From the NCBI RefSeq assembly GCF_038967635.1, contig NZ_CP152413.1, forward strand, positions 3,782,001 to 3,846,000: a stretch of 64,000 nt of DNA. The letters run 5' to 3'. Each line of letters begins with the position of its first letter. Within the stretch, counting starts at the first letter, position 1. The position numbers and the translations under genes were made by a program. The DNA is from Bradyrhizobium sp. B124 (lineage in GTDB: Bacteria > Pseudomonadota > Alphaproteobacteria > Rhizobiales > Xanthobacteraceae). The notes beneath the pieces were generated by a model that was not told the DNA's origin, ran no database searches, and saw nothing but the letters and a program-made list of their open reading frames with translations. Positions 8,016 to 15,781 of the stretch are shown here, piece after piece.

Positions 8016-8045
8016 CTGATAAGGAAAGACAACAAACCTTATCAG
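8016..8045. repeat. Inverted-repeat site, copy 2 (CTGATAAG-N14-CTTATCAG)
   Basis: Arms 8016-8023 and 8038-8045 with the same 14-nt spacing as 30-59. The arms extend here to AACTGATAAGG / CCTTATCAGTT, 11 bp each. Confidence 0.65.
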
Positions 8046-8092
8046 TTCCAATGACGCGTACTGGGCTCACTTTCGTCGGTTCACCGCCAGAT

Positions 8093-8779
8093 CTACGGAT
8101 CGCGGGGCTGCTGCAACAAGTAATCGCAGAACTCCTTGGCGACCCGCATCTCGATAAACGCCAATCTGCTCCGTCCGGCTAGGGCACTCTTTGTCTTTTC
8201 AGATTCGCGCTCAATAAGCGAAGCTAGTAGATCGACATATTCGCATTCCGGATCCTTGGCAATTTGAATTGGATCGTCGTAGTCAAACCACCTCAGTATC
8301 ATTTCCTTCGGGCTGCCCTTGGCAGATGTACCCGGGCCTTGACGGCTCACATCCTTGATCAACTCGTTGAAGAACAGCGAGGCGGTTTCATATAACCAGG
8401 GGGACCCGACGCCTGTTGCGAGATCGCTGATAATGTCCAACAGAGGCTGCTTAACGGCTTCAGGTTTGTAAGCGATGGCCAGCTCAGTCAGCTTTTTCAA
8501 CAAACGCTTCGGCATTTTGTCTACAGTCATTGATAGTTCAACAAGAGCGCCGAGATGGTCTTCGCGATTCCTCTTCCACATGCCGTTGTCGTAAAGAGGA
8601 TGAAAGCTTTTACGCGGCAGTTTTTTGACCCGCTCTTGGTCCACCAAAATGGCCTCCGCAAACCTCGCGAGAAACTCTTTGATATCTTCATGAGTGAGCG
8701 CCTTCGTCGCCTTAACTACTTCGGCTTTTCCGCCCGGAATTACCTTGAAGGAATTCATCTTCGTAGAGTGTTTTTTCAT
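8093..8779 (-). CDS. Unknown protein, 228 aa
   Basis: Soluble, helix-rich and highly charged; no signal peptide or membrane segment. I recognise no domain. The N-terminus is lysine-rich (MKKHSTKMN) and the middle has KKLPRKSFHPLYDNGMWKRN. A clear AAGGAGA RBS precedes ATG 8779. A TTTACAAGATTG repeat lies 66 bp upstream. It may form a unit with the other minus-strand genes of the 8-14 kb block that have the same upstream repeat. Confidence 0.7.
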   Translation of the reverse strand: MKKHSTKMNSFKVIPGGKAEVVKATKALTHEDIKEFLARFAEAILVDQERVKKLPRKSFHPLYDNGMWKRNREDHLGALVELSMTVDKMPKRLLKKLTELAIAYKPEAVKQPLLDIISDLATGVGSPWLYETASLFFNELIKDVSRQGPGTSAKGSPKEMILRWFDYDDPIQIAKDPECEYVDLLASLIERESEKTKSALAGRSRLAFIEMRVAKEFCDYLLQQPRDP

Positions 8780-8844
8780 TTCCCTATCTCCTTTGTCCGA
8801 ATTTGCTCGGACGCCACCGCGACGGTTTGATCGCAGCCAGCTAT

Positions 8845-8856
8845 TTTACAAGATTG
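8845..8856. repeat. TTTACAAGATTG repeat, copy 1
   Basis: TTTACAAGATTG; on the minus strand CAATCTTGTAAA. It lies 66 bp before the 228-aa gene. See 9098, 13264 and 14205. Confidence 0.6.
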
Positions 8857-8878
8857 CTTTTTCAAGCCCCGAAACCGC

Positions 8879-9112
8879 TCAGTTCATCCAGGCACCGTGA
8901 TCAACCGCCCGATCAGGATCTGTCGCGGTGAACAACGTGGTATGTCCCGCGCAGAATTTCTTCTCGCCGAACGAGCTCTTCGACCGAACACCAGCTGCTT
9001 CCCCGCACGCGGCGCGATCCCTCAGAAGCTGGGCAACTTCATTCTTCGCTCCTCGCGAAGAAACCGCCGGGACAGGATTCCTGCCGACTAAGCGCCATTT
9101 ACAAGATTCCAT
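8879..9112 (-). CDS. Possible small protein, 77 aa
   Basis: Open frame starting inside repeat copy 2, with C4, C36, C54 and a GEKKFCAGHTTLF segment. The plus strand of the same stretch (8928-9164) is also open, so which one is real is uncertain. No family recognised. Confidence 0.35.
   Translation of the reverse strand: MESCKWRLVGRNPVPAVSSRGAKNEVAQLLRDRAACGEAAGVRSKSSFGEKKFCAGHTTLFTATDPDRAVDHGAWMN
9098..9108. repeat. TTTACAAGATT repeat, copy 2
   Basis: CATTTACAAGATT followed by CC instead of G(A); it matches the other copies over 11-12 bp. Confidence 0.5.
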
Positions 9113-9399
9113 TTTCCGCCCCTCTTACGACCAGATAGTGCACCACCGCTGGCATCGGAGATGAAGCGGCTCCAATCAGCCATCAGCGCTGACAGATTGT
9201 GTTTTCATGCCGCTCGAAAAGGGGCCGTTGGCCTCGCGAGAGGCGACGAACTTCGCCTTCAACATCGCTTCTGAGCACCAAGCCGTTTTCTAATTTTCGC
9301 CTCGACATTCGCCTGAGGGCTTGGCCCGGCACCGCTGCCCAGAAACTCCGACCGATGCGCACACTAATTTTAGCAGCAGTTGTGGCTCTGGAGGCTCAA

Positions 9400-9978
9400 A
9401 TGAAGAGACGCTCGCTCATCCGGCAAATCAAACGGAGCGAAATAAATCAAATCCGGGCGCAGCTCGACCGAGTACGAAAGGCGGCGAAGAAGGTTGGGAA
9501 GAGCAAAAAGCGGTTTGCCGACTATCGGTACTTGCGGGCCGTCTATCGCGCCCTCCACACTCTTGGGGACGACAATCTATTGCCGATTTTGGCTCGGGTC
9601 GTTCGCCAGGAGTACAACATCCCGAAACGCGCTGGTACGCACGCACTGCGGACAATCATTGATGCAACAGCGACTGCTGCTACGAATATCTCTACCCGTA
9701 GCAGGTGGGCTCGTGCACTCGAATGGGCATACGACCAGGAGGTTCGGCCGAACGAACTCATTTGGTTTTTAAAGGCGAACAACGGGATCGCTGGCTGCGC
9801 GCGCCTGGCGAACATGGGCCTCCCGCTCTACCGGCGGCCCCGGGAATACACCTGGAACGACGATCTGCCGGAATCGAATGGGAACGACACCTATGGCCCG
9901 TTGCGGACTCCCTATCGATACGGGCAGAGGCGTCCTAGTGACACGCCGCGCTCGACTTTCAACGTAGCACGCCGCTAA
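9400..9978 (+). CDS. Unknown basic protein, 192 aa
   Basis: ATG 9400 has a GGAGG RBS at 9390-9394. The N-terminal third is very basic and helical (MKRRSLIRQIKRSEI to KKVGKSKKRFADYRYLRAVYRAL), suggesting nucleic-acid contact. It continues with HALRTIIDATATAAT and ends in a proline/arginine-rich tail after PESNGNDTYG. No known domain. Two of its motifs recur in a short frame at 10316-10477. It is on the opposite strand to most of its neighbours. Confidence 0.65.
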   Translation: MKRRSLIRQIKRSEINQIRAQLDRVRKAAKKVGKSKKRFADYRYLRAVYRALHTLGDDNLLPILARVVRQEYNIPKRAGTHALRTIIDATATAATNISTRSRWARALEWAYDQEVRPNELIWFLKANNGIAGCARLANMGLPLYRRPREYTWNDDLPESNGNDTYGPLRTPYRYGQRRPSDTPRSTFNVARR

Positions 9979-10307
9979 ATCTGCGACGACTCTCTGCGGT
10001 CCGACAATTCTGACAGGGCGCGAGGTAAAACCAACACATCCCGCTCGTCTTCGACCCTGATGGATTTGAACGTATAGGAAGCCATCGATCCATCTTCAAT
10101 CGGCGTGACGTGGATCCTCGCGAGGCGAGGAGGACGGATATATGGCTCCCGTGGCAAGTCACGCTCAGGGTGCAAAGCTCCCCTGCCAAAATCAGAGAGC
10201 ATCAATATTCCGTTGAAGTGGATTCCCTTGTTGGCGACCACGAGGCGCTCATTGCGTTTGTCTCTCTTGGGAACGGGGACATCGGGACATCCGAAGCGGC
10301 GCCGCAT
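9975..10307 (-). CDS. Possible unknown protein, 110 aa
   Basis: Open frame with plausible codon use; the C-terminal half reads as folded protein (LARIHVTPIEDGSMASYTF and KSIRVEDERDVLVLP). It converges with the 192-aa gene, stops overlapping by 4 bp. The plus strand of the same stretch is open too (10029-10319) and its stop overlaps a GTG at 10316, so the coding strand is undecided. Confidence 0.4.
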   Translation of the reverse strand: MRRRFGCPDVPVPKRDKRNERLVVANKGIHFNGILMLSDFGRGALHPERDLPREPYIRPPRLARIHVTPIEDGSMASYTFKSIRVEDERDVLVLPRALSELSDRRESSQI

Positions 10308-10315
10308 ATGGATCT

Positions 10316-10477
10316 GTGATCGAAACGATCATCGACGCCACCACTACCACCACGACGGATCCAAAAGAAGATCCTGATGATGACACTACGCTGGAGTCAA
10401 ACGGGACTGACATATTCGGGCTATATAGGGAACGCTTCCCCAAGAGACCAAAGCCGGCCGCAGCCTGGTCATCGTAA
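10316..10477 (+). CDS. Short ORF resembling the tail of the 192-aa protein (possible relic)
   Basis: 53 aa from GTG 10316. It contains ETIIDATTTTTT and LESNGTDIFG, similar to RTIIDATATAAT and PESNGNDTYG in the gene at 9400-9978, but with the stretch between deleted. It looks like a partial, decayed duplication. No independent evidence of expression. Confidence 0.35.
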   Translation: MIETIIDATTTTTTDPKEDPDDDTTLESNGTDIFGLYRERFPKRPKPAAAWSS

Positions 10478-10582
10478 ACTTCATCGTGCTAGTGACGACG
10501 CGGACCCCACTGATCCTTACCGCTAAGTGTTCCTTGGAAACACTCACGATCACGCTCTGGCCGACTCGTAACTTCGCCAGCA

Positions 10583-10618
10583 GAGGACCCCCTTCGGCTT
10601 TGACTCGGAAGGGGCCTC
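10583..10618 (-). terminator. Stem-loop downstream of the helicase gene
   Basis: GAGG(A)CCCCCTTC / GAAGGGG(C)CTC stem about 20 bp past the helicase stop in the direction of transcription. No T-run, so terminator function is uncertain. Confidence 0.4.
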
Positions 10619-10637
10619 CTTACGCCGGCGGAGATAG

Positions 10638-12647
10638 CTAGCCTCCCCGACCGGCTCGCGCTCTCGTGTCAGATCGCAACTCTCGCTCGAAACATCCATA
10701 GATTTTCTGCGGAATGAATCGAGACGGCAGCGAATATACGTTTGCTCCAGGATATCGACCATTTGGCTGGAAGTTTCGTCTTGGAAGAACAAGCTCAAGC
10801 CGATCCTTCGCTCTCGTCATCGCCACATAGAGCAGCCGGCGCTCCTCCTCAATCTCCTCGTCGGCTTTGCATTTACTGGACGGGATACAACCCTCCATGA
10901 CGCTGAGAACCGTTACTGATTTCCACTCACATCCCTTCGCCGAATGAATTGTCGAGAGGGTCAGAATGTCGTCATCGTTCTCCTTTGCGGGCTGTTGTTC
11001 GGCAAGCATCCCCGGAGGATCCAACGCCAAGTCGGTCAAGAACTCACGGCACGAGCCGAATGCTCCGGCCAGCGCGACGAGTTGATCAAGATCGGCCTGC
11101 CGACTTTCTGCGTCTTCACTATGCCGCCGTTCCAGATGAGGTTTATACCAGCGAACAACTACCTCCAGAGACATTGGCCAATCCGAACTGTAAAGCCGAC
11201 CAAACATCTTGACGAGAGCTTTCCAGTGCTTTGCAGCCGCACTCGGCACGACTGCCTGTGAAATCAACTTCATGAACTTCGCTTTGCACAATTCCTGAGA
11301 CAAGCGATCTGCAGTTGCCTTTCCGATCCCGTCCAAGAGGTTCAAAACCCGACACGCAGCGACCTGGTCGCGCGGATTTTGCCACCATTTTAGGACTGCC
11401 ATGACGTCTTTAATATGCGCGGAATCCAGAAACTTTGAGCCGCCCCATTTCTGAAACCGTATCTTTGCCTTGTTTAGCGCGACTTCCAATTGCAAGCTCT
11501 GTTGCGAAGTCCGGAACAGAACAGCCTGCCGTGCGAGCGGCATTCCCTGCTCCCGTAGGTCAAGTACTGTTCGCACCACGTGATCCGCCTGCACCAGTTC
11601 ATCCGCCACAGTCGTCAACAGCGGGAGTTGATCAGATTTTCGCTTGGACCACAGCTTCTTCTTAAAGGCATCAACTGCCAGGGACATCACGGCATTCGAT
11701 GATTGCAGGATCGGTTCAGTAGATCGATAGTTGCGGGTTAGCGAGATGATTTTGGCTGGGAATGGAAAGCTCTGTGGGAAATCCCGAATGTTTTTCACCG
11801 TCGCCGCGCGAAACGAATAGATCGCCTGAGCATCGTCTCCGACGACCGTTAGCCCTCGACCGGACGGCTTTAATAGTTTGACGATCTTGAACTGAAGCCG
11901 ATTAGTGTCCTGGAATTCGTCGATAAGGACATACTTGAACCGTCGCCTGAGACGCGGCCCTACCTGTGGATGCTGAAGGAGTTCGGTCAGTAGCACAAGA
12001 AGGTCGTCGTAATCCACCGCGGATTGCAACCTCTTCGCTTCCGTGAAACTAGCAAATATCCTCGACAGGGACTTTGTATTTTTCTCCCAACGTCGGTACC
12101 GGTCACGCTTTATCGTCGCTTTGAGTGATAAGCAGGCATTCCTCTGGTACGAATGAATTTCGCTACAGACATGGCGATCCGGGAACGCACTATTCTTGTC
12201 TAATTCGCCAGAACGGGTTCGTACCAGATCCATTAGATCCGCTGCGTCGTCGCGATCTAGCAAGGTGAAGTTCTCGCCTAGCCCGACATGGTCGTGGTAT
12301 TCGTTCAAGAGGCCGTAGGCAATCGAATGAAATGTTCCGGCATAGGGCAATTTCACTCCGGCATTGCCGACCGCAGTGCCGATTGCCTTCTGAGCGCGTT
12401 CAACAAGTTCCTTTGATGCCCTTCGGGTGAAGGAGGCAGCTAAAATCTCGCTCGGCTTGGCTCCGCAAGCGACGAGCCAGCCGGTCCGCATTCCCAATGT
12501 CTCGGTCTTGCCGGTACCCGCGCCAGCAACAATGAGCAGTGGCCGATGTCGAGTTACTTTGCCGCTTTGCATTCCAAAAGTGACGGCCTTTCGTTGTATC
12601 ACGTTGAGATGTTCAAGGGCCGATGGGTTCGCAGTCTGATTTGGCAT
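10638..12647 (-). CDS. UvrD/PcrA-like superfamily 1 DNA helicase
   Basis: 669 aa, a 3'-5' SF1A helicase of the UvrD/PcrA/Rep group. Motifs in order: Q-motif region (LNVIQRKAV), Walker A AGAGTGKT (41-48), Ia (AASFTRRASKEL), Walker B/II DEFQDT (243-248), III GDDAQAIYSFRAA (270-282), IV NYRSTEPI (about 306), V TIHSAKGCEWKSV and VI LLYVAMTRAKDRLEL (about 570-625). Slightly shorter than chromosomal UvrD (about 720). RBS AAGGAA before ATG 12647. Its neighbour is the HUH Rep-like gene. Helicases of this class unwind DNA for rolling-circle replication, so a joint role is plausible; DNA repair is the alternative. Confidence 0.9.
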   Translation of the reverse strand: MPNQTANPSALEHLNVIQRKAVTFGMQSGKVTRHRPLLIVAGAGTGKTETLGMRTGWLVACGAKPSEILAASFTRRASKELVERAQKAIGTAVGNAGVKLPYAGTFHSIAYGLLNEYHDHVGLGENFTLLDRDDAADLMDLVRTRSGELDKNSAFPDRHVCSEIHSYQRNACLSLKATIKRDRYRRWEKNTKSLSRIFASFTEAKRLQSAVDYDDLLVLLTELLQHPQVGPRLRRRFKYVLIDEFQDTNRLQFKIVKLLKPSGRGLTVVGDDAQAIYSFRAATVKNIRDFPQSFPFPAKIISLTRNYRSTEPILQSSNAVMSLAVDAFKKKLWSKRKSDQLPLLTTVADELVQADHVVRTVLDLREQGMPLARQAVLFRTSQQSLQLEVALNKAKIRFQKWGGSKFLDSAHIKDVMAVLKWWQNPRDQVAACRVLNLLDGIGKATADRLSQELCKAKFMKLISQAVVPSAAAKHWKALVKMFGRLYSSDWPMSLEVVVRWYKPHLERRHSEDAESRQADLDQLVALAGAFGSCREFLTDLALDPPGMLAEQQPAKENDDDILTLSTIHSAKGCEWKSVTVLSVMEGCIPSSKCKADEEIEEERRLLYVAMTRAKDRLELVLPRRNFQPNGRYPGANVYSLPSRFIPQKIYGCFERELRSDTRARAGRGG

Positions 12648-12854
12648 CGCTGATTTCCTTCATGAGAGTTGGAGAGCGCATCGATTGCGAGCGCGCTTCA
12701 TGTTCCGGTTAAATTTGGGAGGGCAGGCTCTCAGCGGCTGCCCGGCGGACGGCATAGATATGCGGGAGCGAGGCCCGGCATATCGCCGGGCATCGCCTTC
12801 GCCAGTCCGGCCTTGCATAGAGTTTATGGGGTATCCGCAATCCTCGGCGCAGCT

Positions 12855-13229
12855 CTACCGTCTCGCCGTCGGCTTTTCTTTCGGTCGCTTGCCAGACTGC
12901 TCAAGCAACACTTCTTCCAGGACTGATTGGCTATCGCGCAAGTCGTGAAACAGCTTCATCAGCTCGGTGATGACGGCCTTTGTCTCTCGTAGCCACCGAT
13001 TCAGAATCTTGATCTGCTTTGCTCTTTCCGCATCCCAATCCTGGACCGCCCGTTCGTCGAAGGATGCTTCAAGCTCAGCTGACGAAAGTCGATCCAAGAC
13101 GTCGAACTTGCGCCTAGCGGCAACGACTCGGTCGCGATAGTCGTCGGGGAAGTACCCTGGAAGCTCGCCGAAGTCAGACGTGAGTGATGTATCCTCGACC
13201 CGGCTTTCTATCTTTCTTGCCATCTTCAT
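12855..13229 (-). CDS. Unknown protein, 124 aa
   Basis: Charged and helical, with RDRVVAARRKFDVLDRLSSAELEASFDERAVQDWD and a coiled-coil-like middle; the C-terminus is basic (GKRPKEKPTARR). Good RBS (CAGGAG) before ATG 13229. It lies between the helicase and HUH genes on the same strand, and an 18-bp repeat copy sits 35 bp upstream. No known domain. Confidence 0.65.
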   Translation of the reverse strand: MKMARKIESRVEDTSLTSDFGELPGYFPDDYRDRVVAARRKFDVLDRLSSAELEASFDERAVQDWDAERAKQIKILNRWLRETKAVITELMKLFHDLRDSQSVLEEVLLEQSGKRPKEKPTARR

Positions 13230-13263
13230 ATGCTCCTGATTTCGCCAGCAGCATCGCTGGCTT

Positions 13264-13281
13264 GATCATTTACAAGATTGA
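13264..13281. repeat. 18-bp direct repeat, left copy, flanking the HUH gene
   Basis: GATCATTTACAAGATTGA, identical to 14205-14222. It overlaps the stop codon of the HUH gene: minus strand TGTAAATGATC, where TGA is the stop. Confidence 0.8.
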
Positions 13282-14210
13282 GAAAACAGGTCGGATGGCT
13301 TCAAACTCCGCGATTTTGGTCGCGCTCGCTCTGTTCGTTCGTGACGACGAATGGCGGCTCTAGAGCGGTGCTTGACGCGACCAAGAATTGCCTTTCCTTC
13401 TTTTCCGGCGATCCACAAATCAGGCAGAGATAGGTGTTTGAGCTGCAAGTAGAGCGTCAGGCGTTCGCCCGGCCGCAGTTTGCTTTGATACTGGATATGC
13501 CTCTGTTCGCCCGAGGCGACGGACTCCGTACGTAGCCCGAGACGGTAAGAATTTCTCGGAGGCTTTAGGAGATAGCCTACCGCGCTTGCAAGCTCATATT
13601 CGCGCACTTGTCGTTGGTGTGCTCCGGCTTGGCCGGGGCTGATGGGGATATATCTGCGAGAGCCATTCAATTTGGCGACAAGCTGCTTTGCATCCTTCCT
13701 TGTCATCCCCCACACTAGGGCATGCAGATGCCAAGAGATGCATTTCGACTGCTTCAGGTTCGCACCCGGAGTGTTGACGTGACTGTACAAGCCCGGCTCA
13801 ATCACTCCGATATAACTTCGATCCCGCAGACCTTTTCTCAAGCATCGAGTTATCGGACTGAGGTCAACTTGCAGCTCCTCAGATGACCTGGCGCAGCTTA
13901 TATCCACCAAGGTGAACAAGAAGACCCGCTGATTGATGGTTCGGTCATCAACGTCGTAGTCAAAATGATTGGCTAGTTCGCTACAGAGGAAATGGGCCCA
14001 ACACAGCCGTCCCGAATGGCACACGGCGCTAAGGTTCGCCCCGTCGTCAGCTAGAACGAGATCCTCGTCGTCAGCGTAGATAAGATGACGTTTGCGGGAC
14101 GTCTCGAATGCTTCCAGGAGTTCTGCCGTCGCAAGCTGTTCCGCAGCGGCGGCACCAGAGTGTTCGAAGAGGGTCATGACCATCGTCCATTTTGTGAGGA
14201 TGACGATCAT
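13266..14210 (-). CDS. HUH-type Rep-like endonuclease
   Basis: 314 aa with the three rolling-circle Rep motifs in order: motif I RVFLFTLVD (95-103); motif II WHLHALVWG with the metal-binding H161-x-H163; motif III VGYLLK with Y213-x-x-K216 (YxxK). These enzymes nick one strand and stay bound through the tyrosine. One motif-III tyrosine makes it a Y1 type. It is not an IS91, IS200 or typical plasmid Rep by overall look. Start ATG 14210 overlaps a repeat copy and has no clear RBS; ATGs at 14183 and 14177 are alternatives. The 18-bp repeat at each end provides both its start and its stop codon. Confidence 0.65.
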   Translation of the reverse strand: MIVILTKWTMVMTLFEHSGAAAAEQLATAELLEAFETSRKRHLIYADDEDLVLADDGANLSAVCHSGRLCWAHFLCSELANHFDYDVDDRTINQRVFLFTLVDISCARSSEELQVDLSPITRCLRKGLRDRSYIGVIEPGLYSHVNTPGANLKQSKCISWHLHALVWGMTRKDAKQLVAKLNGSRRYIPISPGQAGAHQRQVREYELASAVGYLLKPPRNSYRLGLRTESVASGEQRHIQYQSKLRPGERLTLYLQLKHLSLPDLWIAGKEGKAILGRVKHRSRAAIRRHERTERARPKSRSLKPSDLFSQSCK

Positions 14211-14222
14211 TTACAAGATTGA
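14205..14222. repeat. 18-bp direct repeat, right copy, flanking the HUH gene
   Basis: GATCATTTACAAGATTGA, identical to 13264-13281, 941 bp away. The minus-strand ATG of the HUH gene lies inside it (AAATGATC). The TCTTG core resembles the nick motif of pC194/phiX174-type Reps. Confidence 0.8.
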
Positions 14223-14307
14223 AAAGCCGGCCTGAGACTTTGCTCAAGAATCTGCATTCAAGGGGATAAAGCTGCAGATTTGGCGTCAAACACTGCAATA
14301 TGAGTAG

Positions 14308-14560
14308 ATGAGTGTGTCAACAACACACAACAACAGCGAAGCAGCCGCTGATGATGGCAATGGCAGCCAAGCTCAAGCGCGGTGGCTATCGAAGTCGATA
14401 TTGGCTGGGGTCGAGCCAGTGTTTGGACAAATCAAACAGGCAAGAGGTTTCCGTCAATTCTTGCTGCGAGGGGTCGACAAAGCCCGGTGTGAGTGGGCGT
14501 TGGTTTGCACCGCCCACAATTCTTAAACTCGTCGGCGCCCGTTAATCTCAAACGCGCGGG
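14308..14560 (+). pseudogene. IS1182-family transposase remnant (C-terminal end)
   Basis: VEPVFGQIKQARGFRQFLLRG-DKAR-EWALVCTAHN is the conserved C-terminal segment of IS1182-type DDE transposases. A one-base insertion after TAHN shifts the LKLVGAR continuation into another frame. The rest of the gene and the IS ends are missing. Confidence 0.75.
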
Positions 14561-14623
14561 CGCCGACCTCTCTGCTTCGCGCACGTTGAGGCATTACTCA
14601 GACGAGCTCCTAGACATACGCCT

Positions 14624-15180
14624 ATGTCCGACACGTTTTCGAAGGTGGAAGTCATCACCGGCGTTGCCCGCCGGTGATGACTTACGGCGGAGCAGAAGCT
14701 CTTGGTCGTGAACGAGACGCTGAACCCGGTATGTCGATCAGGCTATGCTGCTCGTCGCCATGGGCTCTCCCCGAGCTTGGTCTTCCAATGGCGACGGCTG
14801 ATGAGGAAGGAGGCAGCGATCAGTGCAAGCGGACAAGGTTGTGGCCGCCGCGTATCAGGTCCGTAGCAGGTAGCAGGAGCGGGTTCGAGATCTCGAACGC
14901 CTGGCGGCAGCAAGACCATGGAAATTGAGGATACTCAAGGCGGCGCTTGACCTTGCACGGTAAAAAGGTCCGCCTTGCTGTCGCTATCGCAGCCGGAGGA
15001 TACCCGACTAACGGGTCGCAGAAACTTGCGGTGGCCGGTTGAACGAGTGGGTGGCAAGCATTCTAGCGCGATTACACCCACTCTAGCGATGCGGAGCTCA
15101 CGTTGGATACTGGCCCGGTAAACACCCCGCGATCAGTGCACCGCAATATGCCCTACCGAAACACCACAAAGAGACGGCAC
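14624..15180 (+). pseudogene. IS3-type transposase remnant (orfA and start of orfB), frameshifted
   Basis: Across changing frames one can read SDTFSKVEVITGVARR, then EQKLLVVNETLNPGMSI, RRHGLSPSLVFQWRRLM and a heptad-like RELERL-KTMEIEILKAALD, the usual order of an IS3/IS911-type OrfA (HTH plus leucine zipper). A much weaker OrfB trace follows. Several frameshifts and stops make it inactive. The right limit is approximate. Confidence 0.65.
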
Positions 15181-15253
15181 GAGTTCACTGATCTGGCTCA
15201 AGGCGCACTGGGGCGATAGTCGAGGTCGCCCCGGTGCGTTAGGCTAGTGATGA

Positions 15254-15760
15254 TTAGACCACCCGCAACTTCGGGGCAATTAACGGCCCCCTCTTTCTCA
15301 GAGCGATGGAAGGCACCGGCAGCCTCGGAGCGATTGATGACAGCCGCCGTTTTCGGCATTTTGCTGCTTTAGGTCGCTTGAGGAAATCACGAAGATCTTC
15401 GGGTGCAATGCCCTCTTCGTCAGCTTCTCGTAGCTTGCCAACGTATTTGCCACGCGTACTCTTGGATACCTTCGACGTCCCGAGTATCGACACGCCTAGC
15501 AAACAAACGTCGTTCCTAACTTTCAGGCCACGGAGCTTGCAAATCCGGGTCCTATCTCGCCTGGTTGTGCCTCTCTCCTTCGATTTCAGATAGTTGCGAT
15601 AGATCGGCTCCAGGTACTTGGTGTAAGCATGTCGCCCATCGGCCAGCTCCAACGTGTGGGAAGTAAGTTCGATTTCTTTCAGAACGGCATCGAGCTTGGG
15701 ATACTTGGCGCTCGCGGCTTTCATTGCCGCCAACTTTCCTCGTTCAGTTTTGATCGTCAT
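15254..15760 (-). CDS. Unknown basic protein, 168 aa
   Basis: ATG 15760 is preceded by CAGGAG; an upstream in-frame start at 15838 lacks this. Rich in Lys/Arg, with an internal LADGRHAYTKYLEPIYRNYLKSKERG segment and a basic Pro-rich tail, so possibly nucleic-acid binding. No known domain. Divergent from the 319-aa gene, with 21 bp between their starts. Confidence 0.6.
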   Translation of the reverse strand: MTIKTERGKLAAMKAASAKYPKLDAVLKEIELTSHTLELADGRHAYTKYLEPIYRNYLKSKERGTTRRDRTRICKLRGLKVRNDVCLLGVSILGTSKVSKSTRGKYVGKLREADEEGIAPEDLRDFLKRPKAAKCRKRRLSSIAPRLPVPSIALRKRGPLIAPKLRVV

Positions 15761-15781
15761 AAGAACTCCTGAAGCGCCAGA

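Noticed and set aside
8928..9164. Plus-strand ORF over 8879-9112
   Set aside because: No motif, no RBS, and it crosses a repeat; not listed.
10029..10319. Plus-strand open frame opposite 9975-10307
   Set aside because: Possible, with GTGA overlap into the next short ORF, but less protein-like than the minus frame; left as an alternative only.
12669..12948. Two short plus-strand ORFs between helicase and 124-aa gene
   Set aside because: Overlap in different frames, no RBS or motif; the gap 12648-12854 shows no supported gene.
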